Source: an uncultured Chthoniobacterales bacterium (GTDB lineage Bacteria; Verrucomicrobiota; Verrucomicrobiae; Chthoniobacterales; UBA10450). From it: DNA of 13,557 bases. Location of the stretch: NCBI GenBank assembly GCA_955652855.1, contig CATPCN010000241.1, positions 1-13,557 of the forward strand, read 5' to 3'. How positions within the stretch are numbered: position 1 is the stretch's first letter; each line of letters begins with the position of its first letter. This document shows positions 7,253 through 13,499 of this stretch, piece after piece. The notes below the pieces were generated by a model, which saw only the letters and a list, made by a program, of their open reading frames with translations, searched no databases and was not told the DNA's origin. The position numbers and the translations under genes were made by a program.

Positions 7253-7443
7253 TTTTCTTTCTCCACATTGTCCCAGAATTCCTCTTGCGTCTGGCCCATG
7301 AGATTCGTTTCTCCCTCGCCACCAGGATTTGGGGCCGGAAATGAAAATAGGGTCATGACTTCTTTCCTAACGTCATCCGCGCCGAGACGCTCGCATATCT
7401 CCAGCACACGCTCCCGCGATATGAAATTCCCGATAGTCCTCAT
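7249..7443 (-). CDS. Hypothetical small phage protein (64 aa)
   Basis: Not recognised. It has a helical N-terminal half (RTIGNFISRERVLEICERLG) followed by a Pro/Gly linker and an acidic helical C-terminus (QTQEEFWDNVEKEK). No signal peptide or metal site is seen. Both ends overlap neighbours by ATGA (portal stop upstream, the 122-aa gene downstream), which supports a real coupled gene. AGGG sequences at the end of the portal gene lie close to its ATG. Confidence 0.62.
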   Translation of the reverse strand: MRTIGNFISRERVLEICERLGADDVRKEVMTLFSFPAPNPGGEGETNLMGQTQEEFWDNVEKEK

Positions 7444-9752
7444 GCGCCCTGCCCTGGCAATGCCGCGTAATGCCCCTCAGGAAGCGCTGGAGGCGTCTCT
7501 GGGGCACTTTGACTACTTCCGCCGCTTTGATCGCTGGATGGGGCCCCTTGGCCTTCTGAAGAGGGTGGCGACGGTGAGGTAGCTGAACTGGAAAGATCGC
7601 CCCCACCGCCGCCATTGCCGGATCCATCGGGGGCCGAGGCCGATGGGCTGGCAATCCCACCATGCAAATGCTTATCGATGTCCGTCAGGGCCATATCCAC
7701 GTTGCCTATCCAAGCATGTAGCTTCTTGCTGTCAATCGGAGGACCGGCAGCAGCCATCTGAGCCTGCACTTCCAGCGTCGCCTTGACATTCATTAGCTTC
7801 TGATATTCCAGCTTTAGCTTTTCCAGCTCGACCTCATACACGGCCTTTGCCGCGTGGCCTTGAGCCTGCGCCTGATGGCCTTGCGCGGTTGCCATTTCGC
7901 CCTGCGCCTTAGCCATTTCCGTCTTCATTTGCATTTCTTGCATTGGGTTAGGCGGCTGAGGCTGTGGTGGAGGGTGATTGTGACGTTGCGCTAGGATCTG
8001 TTGGACCTGCGGCGGGGCCAAAGTGGTAAGTAGCTCCGTAATGAGATCCGAATTGGGCCAATCCTGCAAATCGGCCATGACAGGAGCAAGTACGGGCGCA
8101 GACGGGGGAAATGCCGTAATAAACGAGGTAATGCCGTCTCTTGCCTCTTCACGCTTTGTTGCATAGCTCGGCCCGATCTCCATCTGGACGTCATAGGCGC
8201 CAGTCGTCATGTCATTGAGCATGTCCTGCGGAACACCGTCAACCGCGACCCCCTGCGGCTGGTTAATAGGAACTCTCTTTTGCGTACCGTCGACACCAAT
8301 CACCCGAACAGTGCGAGAAGTGTCGTAATAATGGGGTAAAAGATCATTAAGTATCCTAGCAGTATGCATGATACTAAGAGCAAAATTGTCCATATAGACA
8401 AATGTACCTGTATCTCCCTGTTTCTCCCGTTTTGCAATCGCAGTTCCGCTAGTTTCATTGCTCTTTGCTCCCAGGCTTGCATTATAAATCCCTATTACAG
8501 CCTGCATGTCCTGCTCAGCCATGACCACGCACTCCGTGAGCCCACTACCACTCGCCGGAGGGTTCTGTCGCTGAGGCGGCGCATTACCGTTCCGAGGGTC
8601 CGGCTTGTAACGAAGAAATGGCCAGTTTTTGACATTCGCCGTGTTCCATTCATTCTCGTAGTCCTTGAAATTATCCTCCGTGCCGATAAACGGTGCCTTT
8701 GGCTGCAGACCAACAAACTCCGTTTGTGTGGAGCGGGCATAATTGTATGCTCTCTGGGGATCGGCTGCGAACCTGACAATTCCATGTCTGACTATCTTTG
8801 CGCCAACACGGACCTCTTCGCCAATCACCGGGACAACCGGAATAAACCTTCCAGGCCATTCCTCCGGCTCGCTTATGAACTCCACCGCGTTCATCATTTT
8901 CCATTTGATCTTGTGCCCTGCTTTCTCAACGATCTCGCCGCCTTCGCCCTCCATCCGCGCAATGTCGTCCCTCTTTGCGTCCGTTAAATCCTCGTAGCCG
9001 CCGTTGGGCATTTTCATCAAGCGGCGCTTGGTCTTCACCTTGTACCAATATCTCGCGATACGAATCATCTCATCACGAAACCACTCCATGTTGAGGGAGT
9101 TCGTGCCGAGATCTCCAACTGAATGATCTGGATAGGTCTCCTTATACGCCTCACGAGTTAGATCGACGGGCGTAAAGCACCACATGGCATCACGCCGTGT
9201 CGGATGCTTCGCGTCGGGGTCCCACATCACGGAGATTTGATCGTCTATAAGCCTAACTCCAAGTTCCTGCTCAAACGTCGAATCATCCGCATATTCAGAA
9301 AACACTTCCCAGTGGCCAATGCCAGCCGCAACTTGCGAATCCGCCGCCGCCGTATAGATGCGCGAAGCATCTGAGCGGTTCTCGATATATCTAATAAGCC
9401 CACTTTTTATCTCCGCGATTTTCTCGTCTGCTCCGTCATCACAAGGCACCACTTTGATTGACGGCCGCATCTGACGCATGTCGCCCGTAACCTGCCGTTG
9501 GAATTGCCCCATCCGGTTGAACATAAGAACTGGCCGCGAATCAGCTTCCCTCTGCAGCCGCAAGTCTTCTGGCCACTGCTCACCGGCCAAAAATGCAAGA
9601 TCTTCGTAGGCTCGGTCGATATTGTCACGCTCTTTTACCCACGCTCGGTTCCATTGCTTCATGGCAACCGCATGCTCGACCTCCTCGGCCGCAGCATGCG
9701 GGTTTTCGTCGGTTTCTTTCTCTGGCGCCTCAGCGGCGTCAACGTCAGCCAT
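7440..9752 (-). CDS. Portal protein, P22 gp1-like
   Basis: The 770-aa product fits the P22-type portal family (P22 gp1, 725 aa). After an acidic start, the family pattern appears as LAGEQWPEDLRLQREADSRP near residues 55-74, then VLMFNRMGQFQRQVTGD and RPSIKVVP at about 96-103, and SVMWDPDAKHPTRRDAMWCF in the wing region. The C-terminal part has a polyproline turn, then a long Gln/Ala helical segment (about 603-695) matching the barrel/crown region, then a Ser/Gly/Pro low-complexity tail from about 697 including GNGGGGGD. Twelve copies would form the DNA channel and the terminase dock at one vertex. The ATG shares one base with the upstream stop (TAATG), with AGGG just upstream. Confidence 0.93.
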   Translation of the reverse strand: MADVDAAEAPEKETDENPHAAAEEVEHAVAMKQWNRAWVKERDNIDRAYEDLAFLAGEQWPEDLRLQREADSRPVLMFNRMGQFQRQVTGDMRQMRPSIKVVPCDDGADEKIAEIKSGLIRYIENRSDASRIYTAAADSQVAAGIGHWEVFSEYADDSTFEQELGVRLIDDQISVMWDPDAKHPTRRDAMWCFTPVDLTREAYKETYPDHSVGDLGTNSLNMEWFRDEMIRIARYWYKVKTKRRLMKMPNGGYEDLTDAKRDDIARMEGEGGEIVEKAGHKIKWKMMNAVEFISEPEEWPGRFIPVVPVIGEEVRVGAKIVRHGIVRFAADPQRAYNYARSTQTEFVGLQPKAPFIGTEDNFKDYENEWNTANVKNWPFLRYKPDPRNGNAPPQRQNPPASGSGLTECVVMAEQDMQAVIGIYNASLGAKSNETSGTAIAKREKQGDTGTFVYMDNFALSIMHTARILNDLLPHYYDTSRTVRVIGVDGTQKRVPINQPQGVAVDGVPQDMLNDMTTGAYDVQMEIGPSYATKREEARDGITSFITAFPPSAPVLAPVMADLQDWPNSDLITELLTTLAPPQVQQILAQRHNHPPPQPQPPNPMQEMQMKTEMAKAQGEMATAQGHQAQAQGHAAKAVYEVELEKLKLEYQKLMNVKATLEVQAQMAAAGPPIDSKKLHAWIGNVDMALTDIDKHLHGGIASPSASAPDGSGNGGGGGDLSSSATSPSPPSSEGQGAPSSDQSGGSSQSAPETPPALPEGHYAALPGQGA

Positions 9753-10495
9753 TATTCGCCCTGGTTCAGCTGCACCACGCCGGGATATTCCGTGTATGGA
9801 ACGATTGACTCAGCAACCGTCTGGTGACCATCAATGTTCCAGTACAAGTCGTACCATGGATTGCTGGCGGTGGTGCAATCCGATCCGGTAGATGCTGGAA
9901 GAACCGCCGGGCTGTTCGTATCGACACCGATCACGGCGTAATAGTCCAACGGGCCATTGCCCCCGTGTAAGCCCGCAACAATACGAACTGACTTCACACT
10001 GATAGCACTTCCAGTCGCGCTATTCGTGACGAAGGTATTCATGGCAATTGTGCCAGGGAAGCTGAAGTGACAACGAGGGCCGGCAAATCCGCCCTGGCTG
10101 AAGATCACCGTGCCAGATGGCTGCTTGATGTCCATGCTGCTCTGCGTCGAAAGAATCACGGTAGAGCCATGGCTAAGCGCCCAGCCAAAGAAAGGCTTTG
10201 AGGTGTTTGTCGCCGTACAGTCCTGACGAGGGCCACCAAAGTTCACCCCACATCCCTGCGGAGGGCAAGAGTTGTCAGTGCCGATAACCATGTTAGCATC
10301 GGAAGTGCCGCTTCTGTATGTCCGCACCGAAGTTATAGCGCGAAGGTGACCATTCTGATCGATAACCTCAGTATGGATATTCCCACGACCGCCAGGCGCT
10401 GTAACCGCAGGACACGTGCTGCCAGCATGTGCGTGTATCGAGAAACCGATTAACACAAGAGAAGCTACAATCCATGCTTTCCATAAGTTCATCAT
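9752..10495 (-). CDS. Exported six-cysteine protein of unknown function (247 aa)
   Basis: Not recognised. A typical Sec signal (NLWKAWIVASLVLIGF then HAHA, cleavage likely after residue 24) is followed by a beta-rich, Gly/Ser/Thr-rich body with six cysteines (STC, NSC, QGC, QDC, PRC, SDC), an even number consistent with disulfides in the periplasm. No membrane segment follows the signal. It sits between the His-rich exported gene and the portal gene. The ATG follows the upstream stop directly, with GGAGAAGAG just before it, and its stop overlaps the portal ATG. A head-gene neighbourhood is unusual for a secreted protein. It might act on the host envelope or be cargo picked up by the phage. 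Confidence 0.7.
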   Translation of the reverse strand: MMNLWKAWIVASLVLIGFSIHAHAGSTCPAVTAPGGRGNIHTEVIDQNGHLRAITSVRTYRSGTSDANMVIGTDNSCPPQGCGVNFGGPRQDCTATNTSKPFFGWALSHGSTVILSTQSSMDIKQPSGTVIFSQGGFAGPRCHFSFPGTIAMNTFVTNSATGSAISVKSVRIVAGLHGGNGPLDYYAVIGVDTNSPAVLPASTGSDCTTASNPWYDLYWNIDGHQTVAESIVPYTEYPGVVQLNQGE

Positions 10496-10753
10496 CTACT
10501 CTTCTCCATAATCCTCGTTGTCGTAGTTGTGCTCGAAAACCGCAGGCGAACGGTGCCTGTGCTCGACGATCATTGGTGTGCGATGGCGGTGCTCAACGAT
10601 CACATGCTCATGATGCTCAGGCGTTGGAATTCCAATGCACCCATCGCCAAGTCCCGCACCTATGCACCCAGCACGTGCTCCAACAGTGCTTAGACCGTAC
10701 CAAGCGATTGCGCCGGCTGCTAAGATTATGCTCGCTTCCAGATATTTCTTCAT
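10496..10753 (-). CDS. Small exported His-rich repeat protein (85 aa)
   Basis: Not recognised. Residues 1-28 form a Sec signal (KKYLEASIILAAGAIAWYGL, ending GARA before GC). The mature part has two cysteines in a Gly-rich loop (CIGAGLGDGC), then EHHEH and three ten-residue repeats at 51-60, 61-70 and 71-80 (VIVEHRHRTP, MIVEHRHRSP, AVFEHNYDNE), and an acidic end. The EHRHR units suggest metal binding (Zn, Ni or Cu) or pH-dependent binding to a charged surface. The RAGC at the cleavage site is not a good lipobox. AAGGA lies 5 nt before the ATG. The role in the phage is unknown. Confidence 0.68.
   Translation of the reverse strand: MKKYLEASIILAAGAIAWYGLSTVGARAGCIGAGLGDGCIGIPTPEHHEHVIVEHRHRTPMIVEHRHRSPAVFEHNYDNEDYGEE
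10514..10603 (-). repeat. Three tandem 30-bp coding repeats (EHRHR units)
   Basis: These encode residues 51-80 of the His-rich protein as three ten-residue units. The first two differ only at the first and ninth residues of the unit. The third is diverged and keeps only the EH core. At DNA level the first two share a GTGCTC(G/A)ACGATCA block on the plus strand. The repeat probably arose by local duplication. Confidence 0.7.
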
Positions 10754-10760
10754 GTGTTCC

Positions 10761-10967
10761 TTATCCTAGATCATTCCCACGGTGCCATTGAAGACAGCCG
10801 AAGCCTTTGCATTTGTCTCTCTTTATCCAGCGGCTTTTGTCTACCACCGGCATTCCGATATTATACGTCAGTTCCTTAGACCAGCATTCTTCTGGATGAC
10901 CGCATTCCTCGTAGCGCTGGCATATAACAAGTGAGCACTTGAGCCACGGCTTTCTCATCCAATCCAT
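10761..10967 (-). CDS. Cys-rich small phage protein (68 aa)
   Basis: Not recognised. It has six cysteines at 11, 16, 22, 28, 53 and 58, arranged as C-x4-C-x5-C-x5-C and then C-x4-C, plus His24, in a Lys/Trp-rich protein with no signal peptide. This suggests a metal- or Fe-S-binding fold of the cytoplasm. It overlaps the upstream gene by 13 nt if it starts at the first ATG (10965-10967), or by 4 nt (ATGA) at the in-frame second ATG three codons later. The sequence cannot decide, but coupling is clear in both cases. Confidence 0.64.
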   Translation of the reverse strand: MDWMRKPWLKCSLVICQRYEECGHPEECWSKELTYNIGMPVVDKSRWIKRDKCKGFGCLQWHRGNDLG

Positions 10968-10969
10968 CC
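10955..10969 (-). repeat. Repeated stop/start junction, copy 2
   Basis: On the coding strand this reads GGATGGATTGGATGA, matching 14 of 15 bases of the junction at 11161-11175. It encodes the last residues GWIG plus stop of the 72-aa protein and contains the start region of the 68-aa protein in a different frame. Confidence 0.65.
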
Positions 10970-11173
10970 ATTAGGCCTGCCGGCATCTCTGACAAGCAAG
11001 GATGTCTCCGTCGATCCCTGCTTCGATTCTTCTAAGGATTGCGCAAGCATGGTAGTGAATGTTGCAAACACCTCAAAAATTCGCAGCGGCGACATCCCCT
11101 CATCATTAGATTCTTGGCACAGCTGCAACAGATCGGCAGCAAGTCGTTTTGTCTGCGTTTTCATCCCATCCAT
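10955..11173 (-). CDS. Hypothetical small phage protein (69-72 aa)
   Basis: Not recognised. It is mostly helical (TKRLAADLLQLCQES, then RIFEVFATFTTMLAQSLEES) with a charged, flexible C-terminus ending RPNGWIG. There is no signal peptide. The C-terminus GWIG and its coding bases resemble the C-terminus GWMG of the terminase nuclease ORF upstream. Two in-frame ATGs are possible: 11171-11173 gives a 13-nt overlap, and 11162-11164 gives an ATGA overlap with the terminase stop. Its place after terL, before portal, is common for small uncharacterised packaging-module genes. Confidence 0.64.
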   Translation of the reverse strand: MDGMKTQTKRLAADLLQLCQESNDEGMSPLRIFEVFATFTTMLAQSLEESKQGSTETSLLVRDAGRPNGWIG

Positions 11174-11175
11174 CC
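11161..11175 (-). repeat. Repeated stop/start junction, copy 1
   Basis: On the coding strand this reads GGATGGATGGGATGA, differing by one base from the junction at 10955-10969. It encodes GWMG plus stop of the terminase C-terminal ORF and the start of the next gene in another frame. Confidence 0.65.
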
Positions 11176-11943
11176 GTGTGCCCCACCAACCAATCTCATA
11201 TTTCGCTCGCTTGGTCTCTTCTGCACGTCTGCAAATCGTTTCATCATTAGCGCATACCGACTCGCCGAAAGCAAGTCATCACGGTGCTTTATGATTTGGC
11301 TGACCTGCACGCCATTAAGCGACTTCGAAGCGCGATGATAAAGCCGAAACTCTCCAAACCAATTATCGTTGCCAGGAAAAACACGCCACCGACCAGTCTG
11401 CATACGTTCCAGCATATCCTGCACGCTAGCTTCCACGCCATACCCACCCTCCTCGTGCGTCACATGCTCACCAAGCATGTTCAGTCCATGCGTGCGATAT
11501 TGCGCTGCAAGCTGATCACCTGAGCCTTTATCGTGTTGCAAACCATCGTGGGGCCAAGCAATGGGTATCCAGAGCCCCCAGGGCCTAAGTGCCGCCGCAT
11601 GGATCGGAGCACTTGCACCCGCCTCGCGGTAGGTAGCCACGACATAAAATATGTCGTCATCTCTGTCCCAGGCGCACCTCGCCGCCGCAAACGGATGATC
11701 GTAGCCAAAGTCCACTCCTATGATCTGAGGGAAATGTTTGGGTATCTCGAACGCCTCGCACTTAAGTTTCTCTTCTTCAATCGGAAACACACGCCCAGAG
11801 CCCAATGCGGGTACACCCTTAACTCTCGCTTCCTGTTCCCACGCCGGATAACTCGCAATGATAGCCTCACGCTGGGCCTCCGTGTAATGTAGCGCGTCAT
11901 CAATCGTCGCCTGTATGACTATGCGGCCAGCTGAGACGGTCAA
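11161..11943 (-). CDS. terL: Large terminase, C-terminal nuclease part (separate ORF)
   Basis: This is the nuclease half of a P22 gp2-like large terminase. The start region RIVIQATIDDALHY leads into EAIIASYPAWEQEARVKGVP and GSGRVFPIEEE, a typical hinge of this family. The RNase H-like nuclease follows, with acidic residues in IIGVDFGYDHP (motif I), IAWPHDG (motif II) and HRDDLLSASRYALM (motif III). The nuclease would cut the DNA concatemer after packaging. The open frame reaches back to a GTG at 12058-12060 (299 aa). I prefer the TTG at 11941-11943 (260 aa) because it overlaps the micro-ORF stop as TTGA, has GGAAG 8 nt upstream, and yields 249+260 = 509 residues in total, near P22 gp2 (499). 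The alternative is fusion to the ATPase ORF by a +1 frameshift or a sequence error. Confidence 0.85.
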   Translation of the reverse strand: MTVSAGRIVIQATIDDALHYTEAQREAIIASYPAWEQEARVKGVPALGSGRVFPIEEEKLKCEAFEIPKHFPQIIGVDFGYDHPFAAARCAWDRDDDIFYVVATYREAGASAPIHAAALRPWGLWIPIAWPHDGLQHDKGSGDQLAAQYRTHGLNMLGEHVTHEEGGYGVEASVQDMLERMQTGRWRVFPGNDNWFGEFRLYHRASKSLNGVQVSQIIKHRDDLLSASRYALMMKRFADVQKRPSERNMRLVGGAHGWMG

Positions 11944-12026
11944 TGTGTTAGCTTCCACACTATCATGTATTCCAACGGCGATAGCACCACCAACCAAGCA
12001 GCTATTATCGCTAGCGCTACCCTCAT
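11940..12026 (-). CDS. Possible 28-aa hydrophobic membrane micro-protein between the two terminase ORFs
   Basis: ATG at 12024-12026 overlaps the stop of the terminase ATPase ORF (ATGA), and GGGAG lies 7 nt upstream, the best Shine-Dalgarno in this region. The product begins MRVALAIIAAWLVVLSPLEY and continues with another hydrophobic run to a basic end, so it could be one membrane-spanning helix. Its TGA at 11940-11942 overlaps a TTG that opens the terminase nuclease frame. Nothing is known of its function. It may be a gene inserted at the terminase hinge, a leader that couples translation of the two halves, or a chance ORF inside a frameshifted terL. The signals at both ends make chance less attractive but do not exclude it. 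Confidence 0.4.
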   Translation of the reverse strand: MRVALAIIAAWLVVLSPLEYMIVWKLTH

Positions 12027-12772
12027 GCACCAACTCCCATAAACAGCTCGACAACCTCACTCCACCCCAACAGCGGCGTAAACGTCATGTACACAATCCC
12101 GCCAGTCTCATTAGTACGAGTGAGACACTCGAAATAGATATCCGCCTTGCACTCTTCATCCAACCATACTACCTCGCGACCGACTCCTTGGAACTTCTCA
12201 CGGCCGCGCTCGTATGATTTGAACTGAAGCATAGACGTACCTCCGGTCTCATGCTTCACAGTCATAGTGTCGATTGAATCAGCCGCACCGCGAGCCATCG
12301 ATGTGTTAAGTATCAAGTGGCCTGGGATATATCCAGTACCCCACGATTCACGCTGCGATGGAGGTCCTACTAGCTTTTCTTGGACGACGTCACGGGTACT
12401 GTCGTTTGTGACACCTGCAGCCCATGCCCTGACGGGTTTATCAAAACGTTTGCCAACCCACCATTCTGGATACAGTCCTGTGAGATGCATTGCCATCTCT
12501 GCTGCCCCGCATTCGGTCTTACCGAACTTGTTTGCGGCCATGATAAGCCGCTCCCGATAGGTTGCGCCATGTGCGTGAAACTCCGCTTGCTTGGGATAAG
12601 GATGATAGCGGAAAAGTTTGGTTCTATCGAAGCGCTTGCGTCTCTCGATTAATGCCTCTGCACGCAGCCGCTGCTTGGCATCTATCTCGTCAAACGTCGC
12701 GTGGGTTATCGAGCGCGAGGAGATCAGGATCTTCGTTGAGTCTTCTGATGGTGAGACTGAGCTCGTCATCAT
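12023..12772 (-). CDS. terL: Large terminase, N-terminal ATPase part (ORF stops at the hinge)
   Basis: This is the packaging ATPase half of a P22 gp2-like terminase (249 aa). FRYHPYPKQAEFHAHG precedes the Walker A motif at about residues 79-86 (AANKFGKT). Next come MAMHLTGLYPEWWVGKRFDK and RAWAAGVTNDSTRDVV, then the Walker B motif VVWLDEE at 201-207 and the coupling motif TFTP at 230-233. The normal family ending TPLLGWSEVVELF is reached before a TGA at 12023-12025. The ORF therefore stops at the ATPase/nuclease hinge, and the nuclease lies in another frame downstream. In the ATPase frame, five stops occur within 24 nt (12002-12025), so simple readthrough is impossible. The start (two adjacent ATGs at 12767-12772) overlaps terS by 83 nt. 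No later start exists before the Walker A motif. Confidence 0.9.
   Translation of the reverse strand: MMTSSVSPSEDSTKILISSRSITHATFDEIDAKQRLRAEALIERRKRFDRTKLFRYHPYPKQAEFHAHGATYRERLIMAANKFGKTECGAAEMAMHLTGLYPEWWVGKRFDKPVRAWAAGVTNDSTRDVVQEKLVGPPSQRESWGTGYIPGHLILNTSMARGAADSIDTMTVKHETGGTSMLQFKSYERGREKFQGVGREVVWLDEECKADIYFECLTRTNETGGIVYMTFTPLLGWSEVVELFMGVGA
12034..12038 (-). promoter_or_regulatory. Shine-Dalgarno for the micro-ORF at 12026
   Basis: GGGAG on the coding strand, 7 nt before the ATG at 12024-12026, inside the end of the terminase ATPase ORF. It favours initiation of the micro-ORF rather than of the nuclease frame itself. Confidence 0.5.
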
Positions 12773-13013
12773 TCATACTCTCGACAAGCGATACATTCAC
12801 ATTCACATCTTTTGGAAGTATGGACGCCGCACACTGCACATATGCAACTGGATTCTTCCGTCTCATTGCCTCGATCGCCGCAATTCCATTCTTTAACCAA
12901 CTATCGTAGTAGTCTGCAATAAATGACTCTGCTAATTTCGGCCTAGAACCCCTAGGCCTACCTCCAGAAGGTGAATGCCCCAATATGAACTGGCCAGTAG
13001 GTGCTCTATCCAT
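12690..13013 (-). CDS. terS: Small terminase subunit-like protein (107 aa)
   Basis: The N-terminus has GGRPRGSRPKLAESFIADYY, the 'GRPxGSxxKLxExF' pattern common in small terminase proteins of alphaproteobacterial phages, with a basic AT-hook-like DNA-binding stretch. Then come GIAAIEAMRRKNPVAYVQC and ASILPKDVNVN, which match the helical oligomerisation part ('PxxYxxxxASLLPKE'). The C-terminus is acidic. It would recognise the packaging start site and recruit the large terminase, whose gene overlaps its 3' end by 83 nt. It is shorter than P22 gp3 (162 aa). No strong Shine-Dalgarno precedes the ATG at 13011-13013, which follows the previous stop by 12 nt. Confidence 0.82.
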   Translation of the reverse strand: MDRAPTGQFILGHSPSGGRPRGSRPKLAESFIADYYDSWLKNGIAAIEAMRRKNPVAYVQCAASILPKDVNVNVSLVESMNDDELSLTIRRLNEDPDLLALDNPRDV

Positions 13014-13025
13014 ACTACTACTCTG

Positions 13026-13499
13026 CTACTTCACCGTCCAGTTGACTATCGGACCTACTGTCGCATTAGTAGCATCAGCTAGTGCTGGGTTCAGTGTGAT
13101 GCAAAAGCCGATGCCGTTCGACACTGATGCGCCGAATTCTCCGAGATTCACGCCGAAACCAGCGCCGGTATTCGCAGCGGATCCAGGGAACGCATATACG
13201 CCGATTTGTCCGGCCAGAGCGCCGGCAACTGGCGTCGACGCGATGTCGTAGAGGTGCAAATAATTATTCACCGTTGCGCCTACTGCGCCGTTTTGGAGTG
13301 ATAATTCAAGCAGTTGATGAGGACCTGGGATAGCGATTGTTCCGCAATTTGTGGACGCCGTTGCGATGGTGACGAATTTCTGGCCGCCCTGGAACACGCC
13401 ACCGGCCTGACCAAAAGCTGGTCCGCGGAAGCCGCTAATCACGGCTAATCCGCTCACCACGAGGAATGCAACAAAAAGATATTTAATCAACAAATTCAA
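13026..13499 (-). CDS. Exported small protein, possible surface or virion protein (157 aa, TTG start)
   Basis: The N-terminus after a TTG start (NLLIKYLFVAFLVVSGLAV) is a clear signal or anchor sequence, with probable cleavage near PAFGQA (residue 32). The mature part is beta-rich and Gly/Ala/Val-rich, with 'TIAIPGPHQLLELSLQNGAV', 'YLHLYDIASTPV' and GIGFCITLNPALAD. It resembles small phage structural or surface proteins with an 'xLxLYD...GIxxC...A-x-A' plan. There are two cysteines. I chose TTG at 13497-13499 because AGGAG lies 7 nt upstream and the TTG overlaps the previous stop as TTGA. A GTG at 13518-13520 is less attractive because the basic GSRSK residues would extend the signal. Confidence 0.66.
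   Translation of the reverse strand: MNLLIKYLFVAFLVVSGLAVISGFRGPAFGQAGGVFQGGQKFVTIATASTNCGTIAIPGPHQLLELSLQNGAVGATVNNYLHLYDIASTPVAGALAGQIGVYAFPGSAANTGAGFGVNLGEFGASVSNGIGFCITLNPALADATNATVGPIVNWTVK

Noticed and set aside
7597..7625. CRISPR or tandem-repeat array in the low-complexity end of the portal gene
   Set aside because: The repeats are simple Gly/Ser codon runs without spacer structure.
8364..8987. Plus-strand ORF of 207 codons inside the portal gene
   Set aside because: It lies wholly antisense to a strongly supported portal gene, has no domain pattern, and its composition is that expected from the complement of a conserved gene.
10662..10679. Lipoprotein signal (lipobox) in the His-rich protein
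   Set aside because: The residues before the Cys are ARAG. The Leu/Val expected at position -3 is absent, so ordinary signal peptidase cleavage before GC is preferred.
12023..12066. Classic programmed frameshift site in the terL break
   Set aside because: A +1 (or -2) shift would be needed. I see no CCC-U, UUU-C or similar slip codon next to the stop, and the only G-run (GGGG) lies before the conserved SEVV residues, so shifting there would destroy them. Not claimed as a site, only kept as an alternative for the split.
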